Assembly: GCA_014529385.2 (NCBI GenBank)
Contig: CM043956.1
Coordinates: 85,055,721-85,119,720, forward strand
DNA: 64,000 nucleotides
Direction: 5' to 3'
Source of the DNA: Adiantum capillus-veneris
Taxonomy: Eukaryota > Streptophyta > Polypodiopsida > Polypodiales > Pteridaceae
Shown: in pieces, positions 1-10,260 of the stretch
How the letters are laid out: each line of letters opens with the position of its first letter
How positions within the stretch are numbered: position 1 is the stretch's first letter
The notes under the pieces: model-generated
The model's input: only the letters and a program-made list of their open reading frames with translations
Database searches by the model: none
Told to the model about the DNA's origin: nothing
Made by a program: the position numbers and the translations under genes

Positions 1-125
1 CACTTTTGTAGTTTTGTCCTTTCTCTTTTGCTTAGTATAAATTTCAAACTTCATCCTATCAAAGATGATATTAGCCCATCCAACCTGCCTGCCATTAAAA
101 TACCATAATTCTCCCTTCTAATATA

Positions 126-722
126 TTATGATTTGACAAGCAAAAACACTCTTTCAAGCAACCATCTAACTTGTTGTAACCTAGCCTGATTCTTCATGCC
201 AAACAGTTGAGAGTAATGCCTGCCTCCTTGTGACTGCCCAAAGGCTTTTGTCATCTCTCTTTCTGTGGCTTTACCAAACTCATTGTCCTCTTGTGTAGGT
301 ATATCAAACACTTTTGACACAAGCTCCTTAGTAAGGTAATTGTCAGTAAAAATCTGTCCATCATTAGCGTGCAATTGATTTAAGTAAACCTTTGCCATGT
401 GACTCTGTCTCCATGCAATCCATGGGAGTCTTGCAAAGTGCAACAGCCCGATGTTCTTTAACCAGAAAGTATTTTTCTCCTGAAGGGGTAACTCATACCT
501 GAAGTCAATGAAGGTATACTCTGAACTTCCTTCTTCTCTTGAGGGTGGTGAAGTTTGAACAAGGGTATACATCTCCAAATCATCATCATCTTCACTACAC
601 TCATCAACCACCATCCTCTGTCTCCAAGTCGTGCGCACAGGTCTTTGTGTCATAAATGTTTCTTCATCTTCACCACAAGAGTCTGACTTAGCAGCGCCAG
701 GAGTTCTGCGTGGAGTTGCCAT
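126..722 (-). CDS. Possible extra 3' ORF of the Gypsy element (198 aa), function unknown
   Basis: In the same frame as the upstream pol remnant, an ATG at 722 opens 198 residues beginning MATPRRTPGAAKSDS. It contains an acidic cluster (ECSEDDDDLEM) and a C-terminal part reading GQIFTDNYLTKELVSKVFDI. The latter loosely resembles the plant transposon-associated domain found in extra ORFs of some large Gypsy elements; that match is from memory and weak. It could equally be read as the tail of the 706-residue frame. No start context or splice signal decides between these. Confidence 0.4.
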   Translation of the reverse strand: MATPRRTPGAAKSDSCGEDEETFMTQRPVRTTWRQRMVVDECSEDDDDLEMYTLVQTSPPSREEGSSEYTFIDFRYELPLQEKNTFWLKNIGLLHFARLPWIAWRQSHMAKVYLNQLHANDGQIFTDNYLTKELVSKVFDIPTQEDNEFGKATEREMTKAFGQSQGGRHYSQLFGMKNQARLQQVRWLLERVFLLVKS

Positions 723-2246
723 GCTAGTGCATGCAAAAGAGTAACGCAGAAAATGAAATCGCTGCTCACGCACGTAATTGGCTTTCTCTAAAATGATAGC
801 TTTAGTCACTGGCTCGCATGTGTGAGAAATCACAATCAAAATTACATCATGGCTTATATCCTCCTTTTGGGCTTCCAAATTTGGTCCAAAAAATGGCTTT
901 ATAATGAAACCGTTTATAGGTTTGACTATGACTTTCCCTGACTCATCAGCCAAAATGAAAGTATTTGGCCCCAGTGCTCTAATGATTTGAAATGGCCCCA
1001 CATATCTGAGTTCTAACTTGCCAGGCATGTGTCCCAGCTTGCTGTTGTAGACCATTACCCAATCTCCTGCAGAAAAAATTTTAAATTTAATGTTCCTATT
1101 AATCCAAGCCTGTCTTCTTTGCTGAATGATCTCTGCTGTATACATGCTTTGAATCTTGTCCTCTTCTAGTTTCAACAATGCCTCCTTCCTATAGTTAACT
1201 AACTCTTCAACGGACAACTTCTGTTGAACTGCCACCTTGAGACTTGGTACCAAGAATTCCATAGGCACCACTGCCTCCAATCCATAAACTAGCTTAAAGG
1301 GTGTCATGCATGTTGTTACCTTAAAGGCAGTTCTAAAAGCCCAGAGTGTAGAATCCAATTTTTCATCCCAGTCAGTCCTATTTTGATTTACTATCCTCAC
1401 CAAAATTTTGTTGGTGTTTTCTGCTCCTCTCTTAACTGCAAAAGCACACTTTGCTAGATTCAATGACAACCTGAACTCCCTGCATTTTTGAAAACACAGT
1501 CTCAGGTGCCCAAGGTGTTCCTGCTTCTTTCCAAAAACACTGAAATCATCTAGAAAAACCCTCATGAATTTTGTCAAAAACTCTGAAAATACATGTTGCA
1601 CTGCTTTCTGAAATGTTGGGGGAGCATTCTTCAGGCCAAATGTCATCACATTGCTAGCATATACCCCCCATTCAGTCACAAAAGCAATTTTATCTATGTC
1701 TCCAAATGCCATTGCAATTTGGTTATACCCACTAAAGCCATCCAAGAAGGTATAAATCTCATGTCCAGCTATTGCATCTAATAGTGTATCACAAAAAGGC
1801 AAAGGGAATGGATCAGTCACTGTAGCAGCATTGAGTTTCTTGTAGTCTACACATACCCTGATCTTTCCATTCTTCTTTGGAACTACAACAATTGGTGTCA
1901 ACCAAGTAACCTCTCCCTCAGGATAAATAAAACCAATAGCTAAAAGCTTATCAATCTTTTCTTTCACCTGTTTGGCATAATTGGGATTCATCGTGTACCT
2001 TTGTTGTACAAAAGGAACTGCATCAGCTTTCAGGTTAATTTTATGTTGACAAAAGCTAGCATCAACTCCCTTCATATCTGTGTATTTACATGCAAAAATG
2101 TCTTTAAATTCCAACAATAACTCCTTCAGTTTCATTTTAAATTCTTCATCAATATCTGCTGAGACTTTCACTGTTTGTGGTTCTTCCTGAGTGTTCAGGT
2201 TCAGTTCCTGCAGGTCATCCTTAGTCACTCTAGCAGTTGTTGCCAT
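126..2246 (-). pseudogene. Gypsy pol remnant: RT fused to integrase C-terminus plus 3' extension
   Basis: This is an uninterrupted 706-residue frame. Residues about 101-271 form a reverse transcriptase: TFLDGFSGYNQI carries the first catalytic Asp and RVFLDDF the DD pair near 231-234. At about residue 273 (near base 1430) it jumps into an integrase C-terminal region (NRTDWDEKLDSTLWAFRT, then a TPFKLVYG motif). The rest of RT, all of RNase H, the HHCC finger and the DDE core are missing, although the frame is kept. Residues about 509-706 are a separate acidic and basic region that could start at its own Met. The protein could not support integration alone. ATG at 2246 follows an in-frame stop in the upstream pol sequence, so this is a fragment and not a natural start. 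Confidence 0.8.
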
Positions 2247-2369
2247 TTAATTTTCAAATGCCCTTTCTGCTTGCTTGACGGCTTCAATGGCTTCCTCTTC
2301 TTCTCGCTTGTCAATCTTCAGGTTCTTCAGTAAGTCATTGCCCATGTTGTTGTTTGATTGTTTACTTCC

Positions 2370-3234
2370 CTAAGTAATCAATAATTCCTGAGGTCCTGAT
2401 TGTTCTCCAGCATCCTCTGACTGTAGTACATACCTATTTTCTATCTTCTGCACATCCACCTCAAATATAGGTACTACTGATGAATTCTTTCTAAGAAATT
2501 CCTCTTCAGCATCTTCTCCAATCTCTTCTACCATATTCAGTCCTTCTGCATGTAAGGCCCTGAATCCTGGTGGGATCACCTTCTTTGCATCCATTTGCAT
2601 TTTTACTTTCTTCTTTCCTCTTTTAACTACAATAGCATCTGCTCCCCATAACTGCTTTACCCTTGCTGCTCTCAACGTGGGTCTACCCAACATCATTGGG
2701 TATGAACAAGTTGACTCCTCCAACCTGAGAACGACAAAGTTAGCCACAAATTGCAGTCCTCCAACTGAAATTAACAAATTTCTAAGAATTCCTAAATGCT
2801 GAACCCTCCTTTGGTCTGCCATCTTCACCTGAAATGGTGCTGGATCCCATTCCATGAGATTTAATCTTTTGCATGTAGACTCTCGGATAATATTGACTCC
2901 TGACCCACCATCCAAAAAAACTCTTGGGACAAAAAAAAATTCCAATAGATACCCCAAAAACTGGTACCTTGTAATCCACATCCATTGGCAGGACTTCACA
3001 TGCTTCTCCAACAATGTTTTCTTCAGTATCCTTGCTTATTTCTTGATTACCATTTACTTCATTTAGTAATCTTTTCAACAACTGTTGGGAGAATGCGCGT
3101 ACCAACCTCAACATCTGCTTTACAGTAAATGCTATTGGAGCTGATAACAAAGCTTCATAGAATTCATCACTGCTGCCCTGCTCTTTCAGTACAGGCTTTT
3201 CTTTTCCCAATTTAGCTTTCCCATGATTACCCAA
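2370..3234 (-). pseudogene. Gypsy aspartic protease region, frameshifted
   Basis: Two overlapping minus-strand frames (2782-3234 and 2370-3014) together make one protein region. The upstream frame ends near FGVSIGIFF; the downstream one continues VPRVFLDGGSGVNIIRE, the catalytic D-G-G motif of a retroviral-type protease, followed by YPMMLGRPTLRAARV, which fits the conserved flap/GR region. The switch falls at a run of nine A (2931-2939 on the plus strand), a typical slippage indel site. A stop at the end of the downstream frame (LLIT) and another just before the RT frame separate it from pol. Confidence 0.7.
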
Positions 3235-3363
3235 AGGGTTAGCAACAAACTCCCATTCATCTGTGAATACATTACCATCTTGAGATTCTTGTACTTTCTT
3301 CAGTGCTTCAGTTCTAACTTCTTTCTACTCCTTCCAGTTGACCACACCCTTGTCTGCTTTCTC

Positions 3364-4062
3364 CTAAACAACTTCTGTGATTGGCTTTGCTTTTGATGTT
3401 GTTACTACCATGACATCAGTGCACCCAGTGCTTTCAGGGACATCCTCAATTTGGATACATACTGCACAGTCACAGTTGCAATGCTTACTCATTCCCTGAG
3501 TATACTGACATTCCTTCACTTTTTCAATAGGGTTCTTCTCATCCTGACAAAATGGCACTCTGTTCCGAATCCATTCTTCCTCAACCCATCCTTCATGAAT
3601 CCATTCTTCCAATACCACCAAGTTAGCCTCACCTGGAGGTCTCTGTTGCTGCTGGGTTGGAGGTTGTTGATTCTGCCCCTGAGGCCTATTGTTATTGTTA
3701 TTGTTATTGTTATTATTGTATCTAATGATAGGAATACCTCTATCATTTCTGTGTTTACACCACAGTTCACAATCAGGACCTTGTTTATGCCCTGCTGCTC
3801 CACAGTAATTACATTGTAACTATTGCATGTTATTTTGTCCTCTATTCTGAAATCCCCAATTATTCTGATTCTGAAACCTTCTTGGAGGTGCAAGTCCCTG
3901 ATACCTCTTGTTAGCAGCTTGTGGAGCTACCACATTTGCAGCTGCCTCCCTCATCTTCTGAGCAATATACTCAGGTCTTCATCCCCTAAAATATGGATTA
4001 TAATAACAGTTATCATATTCATGACCAAACCTTTGACAAACTTGACAGTAAGGTTTTTCTGA
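3364..4062 (-). pseudogene. Gypsy gag C-terminal zinc-knuckle region, broken
   Basis: Minus-strand translation shows a knuckle CQVCQRFGHEYDNC (C-x2-C-x4-H-x4-C) near 4020-4055 and a second, variant CNYCGAAGHKQGPDC near 3770-3815. An asparagine run and a glutamine/proline-rich linker follow near 3650-3710, encoded by a GTTATT-type microsatellite on the plus strand. Several in-frame stops interrupt it. The nucleic-acid-binding knuckles place it at the gag/protease boundary of the same element. Confidence 0.65.
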
Positions 4063-4272
4063 CATTGCAAACTGGTTCATTCCCATTGTTTGTAGTTTCT
4101 CCTGAACAATTTTATTAACTGCATCTGTAGTTACTACCTCCTTTCCCTGCTTCTTTTCATTATTTTGCTTATCCTTTTCCCTCTTCTACTTTTTCTTTTC
4201 TTTCTTCTTCTTATTTGTTTTCTTCTTTTCTACCCAATCATCGTCTTCAGAATCAGTTTCCTCTTCAGTATC

Positions 4273-5223
4273 CTAATCTGAATCTTTAGGATTTGACCCA
4301 GACTCTTCTGCTTCTGACTCTGAATCTTCAGTCTTTTTCTTATTCTTATTTCTTAGTTCCGCTTTTCGTCCATATCTTCTTTCAGCTCTTGCAGCTGCTT
4401 CCACCAATTCAGTGAAATCCTGTGCAATTGCTAGAGGGGGTCTCCCTGTAACTTCACTCCTGAACTGCTTTTTCAGTCCCTTACAAAAATAATCTCCCAA
4501 CTGCTCCATTGAAGGTTGCTGAGCTGCTTCTAACCTGTTATTCAAATTCCTAAACTTTTGTGCATAATCTTCCACCATCAAATCTTCCTGCTTCAATCTT
4601 CTCAATTTTTTCAAAATGTCTTCTGGTGTCTTGTCTTCCCTGAACCTTAAAAGAAATCTCAACTTCAAATCATTGTAATTTTTAACTGCATCCGGATGTA
4701 GTGCCTCATATCCACTTGCAGACCACCTTGTTTGAAACTGACCAACGTGGGTGTCAGCATCTTGGGTTTTTTTCCCGCTGAACTTAGCCGCGCCCACTTT
4801 GGGATTTGGTGCAGCCATTGGAGGTACTGGAAGTGTTCTAGGTACTCTCACCGGGAGTGGATTAAAAGGTAAAGTACCTGTCCCTGCAGGTACAAAGTGC
4901 AATTGTCTTCTTGACCTTAAGATTGTTTGAGTTAGTAATGCATTGACCAATTGTCCCAAAAGTGAGTCTGTTGTGGGAGGAGTTACTTGTTGGCCTTCTT
5001 GGTTTGCAGGTGGGGTTTCCTGCAGACTGTTTTCAAGTTCATGCAGTTCAGTCCGCTCCCCAACAATTTCTACCCCTGTAGCAAGTTCCCCTACTGGTTC
5101 TTCTTGGTCATCATTAACTGACTCTTCTCCTTGTCTTCCTCTTGCAAAAAACTCCCTTCTTAATCTAAGCCTTGTTCCATATGAATGTCGTGGTACATTG
5201 GACCCTCGCCCTGATCCACTCAT
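4273..5223 (-). CDS. Gypsy Gag capsid-type protein (316 aa)
   Basis: The first large ORF after the 5' LTR and leader. It starts MSGSGRGSNVPRH and has a retrotransposon gag core: AKFSGKKTQDADTHV near residue 150, then LKLRFLLRFREDKTPEDILK and LKQEDLMVEDYAQKFRNLNN, typical of Ty3/Gypsy capsid regions. The C-terminus is highly charged and ends at a stop just before the zinc-knuckle region, so Gag is probably truncated relative to the ancestor. It would form virus-like particles in the cytoplasm. The frame is open, but the element around it is broken. Confidence 0.75.
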   Translation of the reverse strand: MSGSGRGSNVPRHSYGTRLRLRREFFARGRQGEESVNDDQEEPVGELATGVEIVGERTELHELENSLQETPPANQEGQQVTPPTTDSLLGQLVNALLTQTILRSRRQLHFVPAGTGTLPFNPLPVRVPRTLPVPPMAAPNPKVGAAKFSGKKTQDADTHVGQFQTRWSASGYEALHPDAVKNYNDLKLRFLLRFREDKTPEDILKKLRRLKQEDLMVEDYAQKFRNLNNRLEAAQQPSMEQLGDYFCKGLKKQFRSEVTGRPPLAIAQDFTELVEAAARAERRYGRKAELRNKNKKKTEDSESEAEESGSNPKDSD

Positions 5224-5225
5224 GC

Positions 5226-5465
5226 ATTGTTTCTTCTCCGATGTCCTAAATACTTGTCAATGATTAGAACACTGACTGCCCTTGGAAATTGTGGAAAGAA
5301 ATCCTTCAAGAATTACGTTGCATACTCGTCAGACTCTTCCCGCGGGGTTGCCCAATTCAAAAATTCCCGCAAGTGGTCAATGTCAACCAGCAGTTCAGTT
5401 CCCTGTGGCATTCCTTAGGCCCACATGGTTCAGGCGAAATTCGTACCGAAAGCAAGATCACCAAA
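5226..5465 (-). other. Gypsy 5' leader between LTR and gag
   Basis: About 240 bases of untranslated leader. The bases directly after the LTR on the minus strand read TTTGGTGATCTTGCTTTCGG, the expected primer-binding position. The matching tRNA was not identified by eye. Small plus-strand ORFs here are antisense noise. Confidence 0.5.
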
Positions 5466-5852
5466 TGTTAGGGGCACACAGCCCTAACAGGTATTCCATG
5501 CAGTTTACAGGAATCAGGAATAGTAAACTGAGTATTCATACACAATACTGCAAAGTAAATAAGCAAAGAACACCATAAGAAAGAGGAAAAGAGACTGCCA
5601 TCAGAGTATATTCATCATCATCACCCAATTACAGAGTAAAAATAGCAGTACGAGAGTAGGAGAGAGAGAACTGCCTCGATAGTTATCCCAAAACTGCCTC
5701 ACGCCACCAGATAACGTAAGGCACATTCACAACTACCCAAAAATATAAGTACTAATGTCCACATATCCCTAAGGTTCAAAAGTTAAAGTTCTTAGTTACA
5801 CTTCAAAATATAATATCCTGAATACCCTGAATGCCCTGACAGATCAGGCACT

Positions 5853-5856
<4 letters not shown>
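5466..5856 (-). repeat. 5' LTR of the Gypsy element (391 bp)
   Basis: On the plus strand it opens TGTTAGGGGC and closes GGCACTAACA, giving perfect TGTTAG/CTAACA termini in the usual TG...CA form. The internal edge abuts the leader and gag in the right orientation. The outer edge abuts a long GA microsatellite, so no target duplication can be read. The partner LTR is outside the window. Confidence 0.7.

Positions 5857-5940
<84 letters not shown>
5857..5940. repeat. (GA)n microsatellite
   Basis: About 84 bases of uninterrupted GA directly outside the Gypsy LTR. Confidence 0.97.
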
Positions 5941-5943
<3 letters not shown>

Positions 5944-6293
5944 AGTAGCGGGGCAGAGAGTGGAGCACCATACAGGGCATGATATGTCATTATGTACTTG
6001 AATTACTAGTGGGTCATAAAATCCTACAAATATTGAGAGTTAATGAGTGGCAAGGTAGTCACCCTGTCAAGGGTGGAACCCTATGTAGGCCAAAAAGCCC
6101 AGCCCCTTCAGAAGGCATTAGTCCCATAAGGGGTTCCAGGGGGTTAGGTTCTATGTTTATAAGGGAGGTAGGCTATAGGTGGGCTAGTGTTAAATGCCAA
6201 AGCCATGGATAGGTCACCTTAGGGGGTTAAAGTGAGAACAATCCCACATTACTGATGTAATTTTGTTAATTGACCAAAGTTAGTGGTTAAGTA
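5941..6293. other. Short intergenic spacer
   Basis: No supported gene. A 77-codon open frame at 5979-6212 has no recognisable composition. The last five bases (AAGTA, 6289-6293) are the left target-site copy of the Copia element. Confidence 0.6.
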
Positions 6294-7078
6294 TGTTAAG
6301 TATGGAGCCTGATTTACCCTTGTAATTTTCTGTGGTAAAAGCGCACATTTGTAAGGCTCCCATTATGAGGAGAAGCCATCGTGCGTGAAGGAAAATCACT
6401 CATCGGAAACCAAAATTTTCACGGACAAGAATCAGGGGCAACTTTAAAGGCCTCGGGGGCGGAGGCCCCCGAGACTTTTTGTTTCGCCGGAATATTCTTT
6501 TTCACCGGAATATTATGGTCGGACGGCGGTCGGAAAGTGGTCAGAAAACAACCGGTCGGTTGGCTGGTGGCCGGTAGTCAATGGCCGATGGCCGGTGGTC
6601 GGAAGTCAATGGCCGGTGGCCGGTGGTTGGAAGTCAATGGCCGGTGGCCGGTGGCCGAATTCAATGGCCGGTGGCCGAATTCAAAAGCGGACTTGTCTTC
6701 TCAAGGGCGGCCACACATGGGCGGATTGGAGGGTCCGATTTGGACTTATTCGCACAAGGGCGGCTACACATGGCTGTCTCTCATAAGAGAGGGCAGCCCT
6801 TTTGGCCTATAAGGTGAGTGTGAGGTGGTGAGAGTGAAGCAAGGCGGGAGCTCCATTAAGGGTATAATCCCTTTGTAAACTACTTCTTATTTTGAAGTAC
6901 TAAAGCCATTGAGTGGCTGTTTTCCCGTGGACGTAGCCCACATTGGGTGAACCACGTATATCGTGTGTACTCTCTCTCTCTCTCTCTCTCTACTCTATAA
7001 TCTCGTGTATATAAATCTGTCTCTCTCCATTAAGTAATCTACTCAATTATCTATTTAGCTACGTCTTATTTCCTAACA
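6294..7078 (+). repeat. 5' LTR of Copia (785 bp)
   Basis: Matches the 3' LTR at both ends but differs internally. It has about 20 extra bases near 6490, a longer GGCCGGTGG minisatellite, and lacks a 51-bp segment containing the TATA-like core promoter present at 11527-11580. The CT run near 6969-6991 is also longer. Confidence 0.93.
6565..6690 (+). repeat. GGCCGGTGG minisatellite in the 5' LTR
   Basis: Four imperfect units of about 20-28 bp, each beginning CAATGGCCG(A/G)TGGCCG. The 3' LTR has only about two units (11345-11405), so the array has changed length since insertion. Confidence 0.85.
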
Positions 7079-7080
7079 AC

Positions 7081-7092
7081 TGGTATCAGAGC
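7081..7092 (+). promoter_or_regulatory. Copia primer binding site
   Basis: TGGTATCAGAGC two bases after the 5' LTR, complementary to the 3' end of plant initiator methionine tRNA; it primes minus-strand cDNA. Confidence 0.92.
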
Positions 7093-7151
7093 AAGGTTTG
7101 CTCGTAGCTAAATTATCTCAAGGAAAGGATTCCTTGAATTGAGTGGGAGTT

Positions 7152-8015
7152 ATGGCGGAGGAAGGGAAGCTCAAGATTGAGAAGTTCAACGGCAAAAACT
7201 ACCAACATTGGAAGATGCAGATTGAAGACTATCTCTACCAGAAGGACCTCTATTTGCCACTAGGCGGTCTTGCGAAGAAGCCCGCAACAATGGCAGATGA
7301 AGCATGGATTGTCCTTGATCGAAAGGCACTTGGAACAATCCGGTTAAGCTTGGCGTCAACGGTGGCCTTCAATGTTTCGGAGATGAAGACCACGGAGGAC
7401 TTGATGAAGTCACTTGACGACTTCTACGAGAAACCATCGGCATCCAATAAGGTATTTCTTATGAAGCGCTTGTTCAATCTAAAGATGGCAGAGAATGGTT
7501 CAGTTGCAGAACACCTAAATGACTTTAACACAAACATAAGTCAACTTCGATCATTGAAAATCAATTTCGATGACGAAGTGCGAGATCTCCTTATACTATC
7601 ATCTCTACCGGATAGTTGGGACAGCCTTGTGATAGCTGTAAGTAATTCTATCTCTGGCACAAATACTCTTAAGTTTGATGATGTTGTGGGTGTTCTTCTA
7701 AGCGAGGAAATGCGAAGGAGAAGCATAGGAGAATCATCAAGTGCTGCACTATCAGTGGAAACAAGAGGAAGACCTAAGGAGAGGTTCAAAAACCAAAAGG
7801 GTCGTGATCGCTCAAGGCGGAGCAAGTCACGCACAAAGTCAGTTTTTGAATGTTGGAACTGCGGAAAGAAGGGCCACGTCAAGAAGGATTGCTGGTCCAA
7901 GAAGAAGAAGGAGACAGAGTCTCAAGACAACAAGCCAACATCGGAGGCCAATGTGGCAGGTAAAGTAGAGCAAGATGCTCTAATTCTCTCATTAGACAAT
8001 GTGTCTAATTCCTAG
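7152..8015 (+). pseudogene. Copia gag part of the polyprotein
   Basis: ATG at 7152 (MAEEGKLKIEKFNGKNYQHW) begins a UBN2-type Copia Gag. A CCHC zinc knuckle CWNCGKKGHVKKDC lies near 7850-7891 within a basic stretch. The frame ends at TAG 8013-8015 immediately before IVDSGASFHAT, the protease active site. The codon occupies a position normally filled by Trp, so a TGG-to-TAG change probably truncated what was one continuous polyprotein; this is inference. Upstream GTG at 7143 is in frame, but ATG is the natural start. Confidence 0.88.
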
Positions 8016-9464
8016 ATAGTAGATTCCGGGGCTTCATTCCATGCGACACCACACAAGCAACATTTCCAAGACTACACCAAAGGTAATTTTGGGTATGTAT
8101 ACTTGGGAGATGATGAAGCTTGTGAGATTGTCGGCAAAGGTACAGTTTCTGTCAAAACTGCTAACGGAAATGAATGGAAGCTTAAAGATGTTAGGCATGT
8201 TCCTTCTCTTCACAAAAATTTGATCTCTACAGGACAATTGGACGATGAAGGTCACAACATTGCATTCGGAAACAAACGGTGGAAGATCTCAAAGGGATCT
8301 TTGGTGGTTGCCAAGGGTGAAAAAGTCGGTACACTTTACTTGTGTACTATTAGCACGCAACCTTCAGCTTGTGCAGCAACTACAGAAGTTGACAGTGCGG
8401 TGTGGCACTACCGACTTGGGCATATGAGTGCCAAAGGAATGCAAATCCTTCAAACAAAGAAGCTTCTACTAGGTTTGAAAGAAGTGGACTTAGAGTTCTG
8501 TGAAGATTGTGTTTATGGTAAACAAAAGAGGGTAAAATTTCAAAAATCAGGAAATGAAAGAAAAAATAAAAAACTTGAGTTGGTTCATTCTGATGTTTGG
8601 GGTCCTGCAAGTACACCATCACTTGGTGGCTCATTGTACTATGTAACATTCATAGATGATGCGACTAGAAAAACATGGGTTTATGTCATGAAGAATAAAT
8701 CCGATGTAATATCCATATTTCAAAGGTGGAAAGCCTTTGTGGAGAATGAAACAGGTACCAAGGTTAAATGCCTCAGATCCGACAATGGAGGTGAATATTG
8801 CAGCCAAGCTTTTGAAAGCTTTTGTGCTAGCAATGGAATTCGGAAGCAAAGGACAACCCCAAGGACACCTCAACAAAATGGGATTTCGGAAAGGATGAAT
8901 AGGACAATCATGGAACGAGCACGAAGCATGCGGCTACATGCAGGCCTACCGCTTGAACTTTGGGCGGAAGCTGTAAGTACGTCTGTGTACTTAATCAATC
9001 GGTCACCCTCAACGGCATTGGATGGGGGAGTTCCAGAAGAGGCATGGACAGGTAAACCGGTGAATTATGCATTTCTCAAAGTGTTTGGGTGTGAGGCTTT
9101 CATGCACATAGATAGAAGCCTAAGATCAAAGCTAGATGCAAAGTCCAAAAAGTGTTTCTTCATTGGCTATGGAGAAGGAGACTTTGGGTATCGCCTATGG
9201 AATCCTGAAGATGGTAAAATCTTAAGGAGTAGGGATGTAATTTTTAACGAACAAAATATGTACAAAGATTACTTGGAAAGAAAACAAACAAAAGAAACAG
9301 GTGATGAGTACATGGAGCTTGAGGACGGTGAAGACTCAAGGACTGCAAACGGTGACAATGTGCAACAACGTCAACCAAATGAGGAGCTCAATCTATTCCC
9401 AGAAGATCTACAAGAGCAAGTAGACCTCCAGAAAGGTTTGTTCCTTCCTTCAACCATCTCTTGA
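8016..9464 (+). pseudogene. Copia protease and integrase
   Basis: In frame with gag across the 8013 stop. Protease core DSGAS lies at about 8025. The integrase zinc finger is WHYRLGHMS...CEDCVYGKQKR near 8400-8525. The DDE core is HSDVWGP, CLRSDNGGEY and QQNGISERMNRT (8585-8905), and a C-terminal region ends FFIGYGEGDFGYR. All three catalytic acids are present. Near 9385-9402 the frame is lost: the sequence RRSTRASRPPERF, which normally links integrase to RT, is read in the next frame. Confidence 0.88.
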
Positions 9465-10260
9465 TCTCAGATTCTGGAGAGCCGGAATCATATGAAGAAG
9501 CTATGCAACATGAATCCAAAGAAGAATGGACGAAGAGCATGCAAGTGGAGATGGACTCACTACATCGCAACCAAACATGGAAGTTGGTTGAGTTGCCTAA
9601 AGGTAAGCGGGCACTTCAAAACAAATGGGTGTACAAGCTAAAGGAAGAAGAAGGTGGGAAGAAAAGGTACAAGTCTAGGCTTGTGGTAAAAGGTTTTTCT
9701 CAAAAGAAAGGTATTGACTTCAATGAAATATTTTCTCCTGTTGTAAAAATGAACTCAATTAGGCTTGTCTTAAGCCTTGTGGCTGCTCATGATCTAAATC
9801 TCGAGCAAATGGATGTAAATACGGCATTCCCTCACGGTGACTTAGAGGAGGAAATCTACATGCTTCAACCAAAGGGGTATGAAGTAAAAGGTAAGGAGAA
9901 AATGGTTTGCATATTAAAGAAGAGCTTGTATGGTTTAAAGCAAGCATCAAGACAATGGTACTTGAAGTTTGATCGATGGATGTTGGATCATGGATTCACA
10001 AGATGCAACTCAGATCACTGCGTCTACACGAAGAATTTGGGAGATGGGAAATTCATCATCCTAATGTTGTATGTTGATGACATGTTGATTGCAAGTGCTA
10101 ACATGCAGGACATCAAAGACCTAAAAGAGGAGTTGTCCAAATCTTTTTCAATGAAAGATTTAGGTGCTGCAAAGAGGATACTTGGTATGAAAATATCAAG
10201 GGACAGGACGAAGAAGACAATAAAGCTATCTCAAGACGGTACTAGAAAGGTTTGCAATGC
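9395..10260 (+). pseudogene. Copia reverse transcriptase
   Basis: Reading frame shifted from integrase. It contains KEEWTKSMQVEMDSLHRNQTW, then QNKWVYKLK, FNEIFSPVVKMNSIRLVLSL, MDVNTAFPHGDLEEEIYM and the catalytic LYVDDM near 10066-10083, all hallmarks of Copia RT. Just after KLSQDGTRKV (about 10240) it runs out of frame by a small indel, and the RNase H continues in the original gag frame. Confidence 0.88.

Larger units (their letters stand above)
1..5856 (-). mobile_element. Ty3/Gypsy LTR retrotransposon, partial, decayed
   Basis: Read on the minus strand the order is 5' LTR (5466-5856), leader, gag (4273-5223), zinc-knuckle region, aspartic protease with a D-G-G-S-G core, then reverse transcriptase and integrase C-terminus (126-2246). 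RT followed by integrase is the Gypsy order. The DGGS protease and the extra 3' ORF suggest the non-chromodomain Tat/Athila side of plant Gypsy, which is inference. The 3' LTR is not in the window. Frameshifts, stops and an internal pol deletion make it non-autonomous. Confidence 0.85.

Noticed and set aside
7081-7092. tRNA-like sequence TGGTATCAGAGC (also 57741)
   Set aside because: A retrotransposon primer site, not a tRNA gene; no cloverleaf around it.
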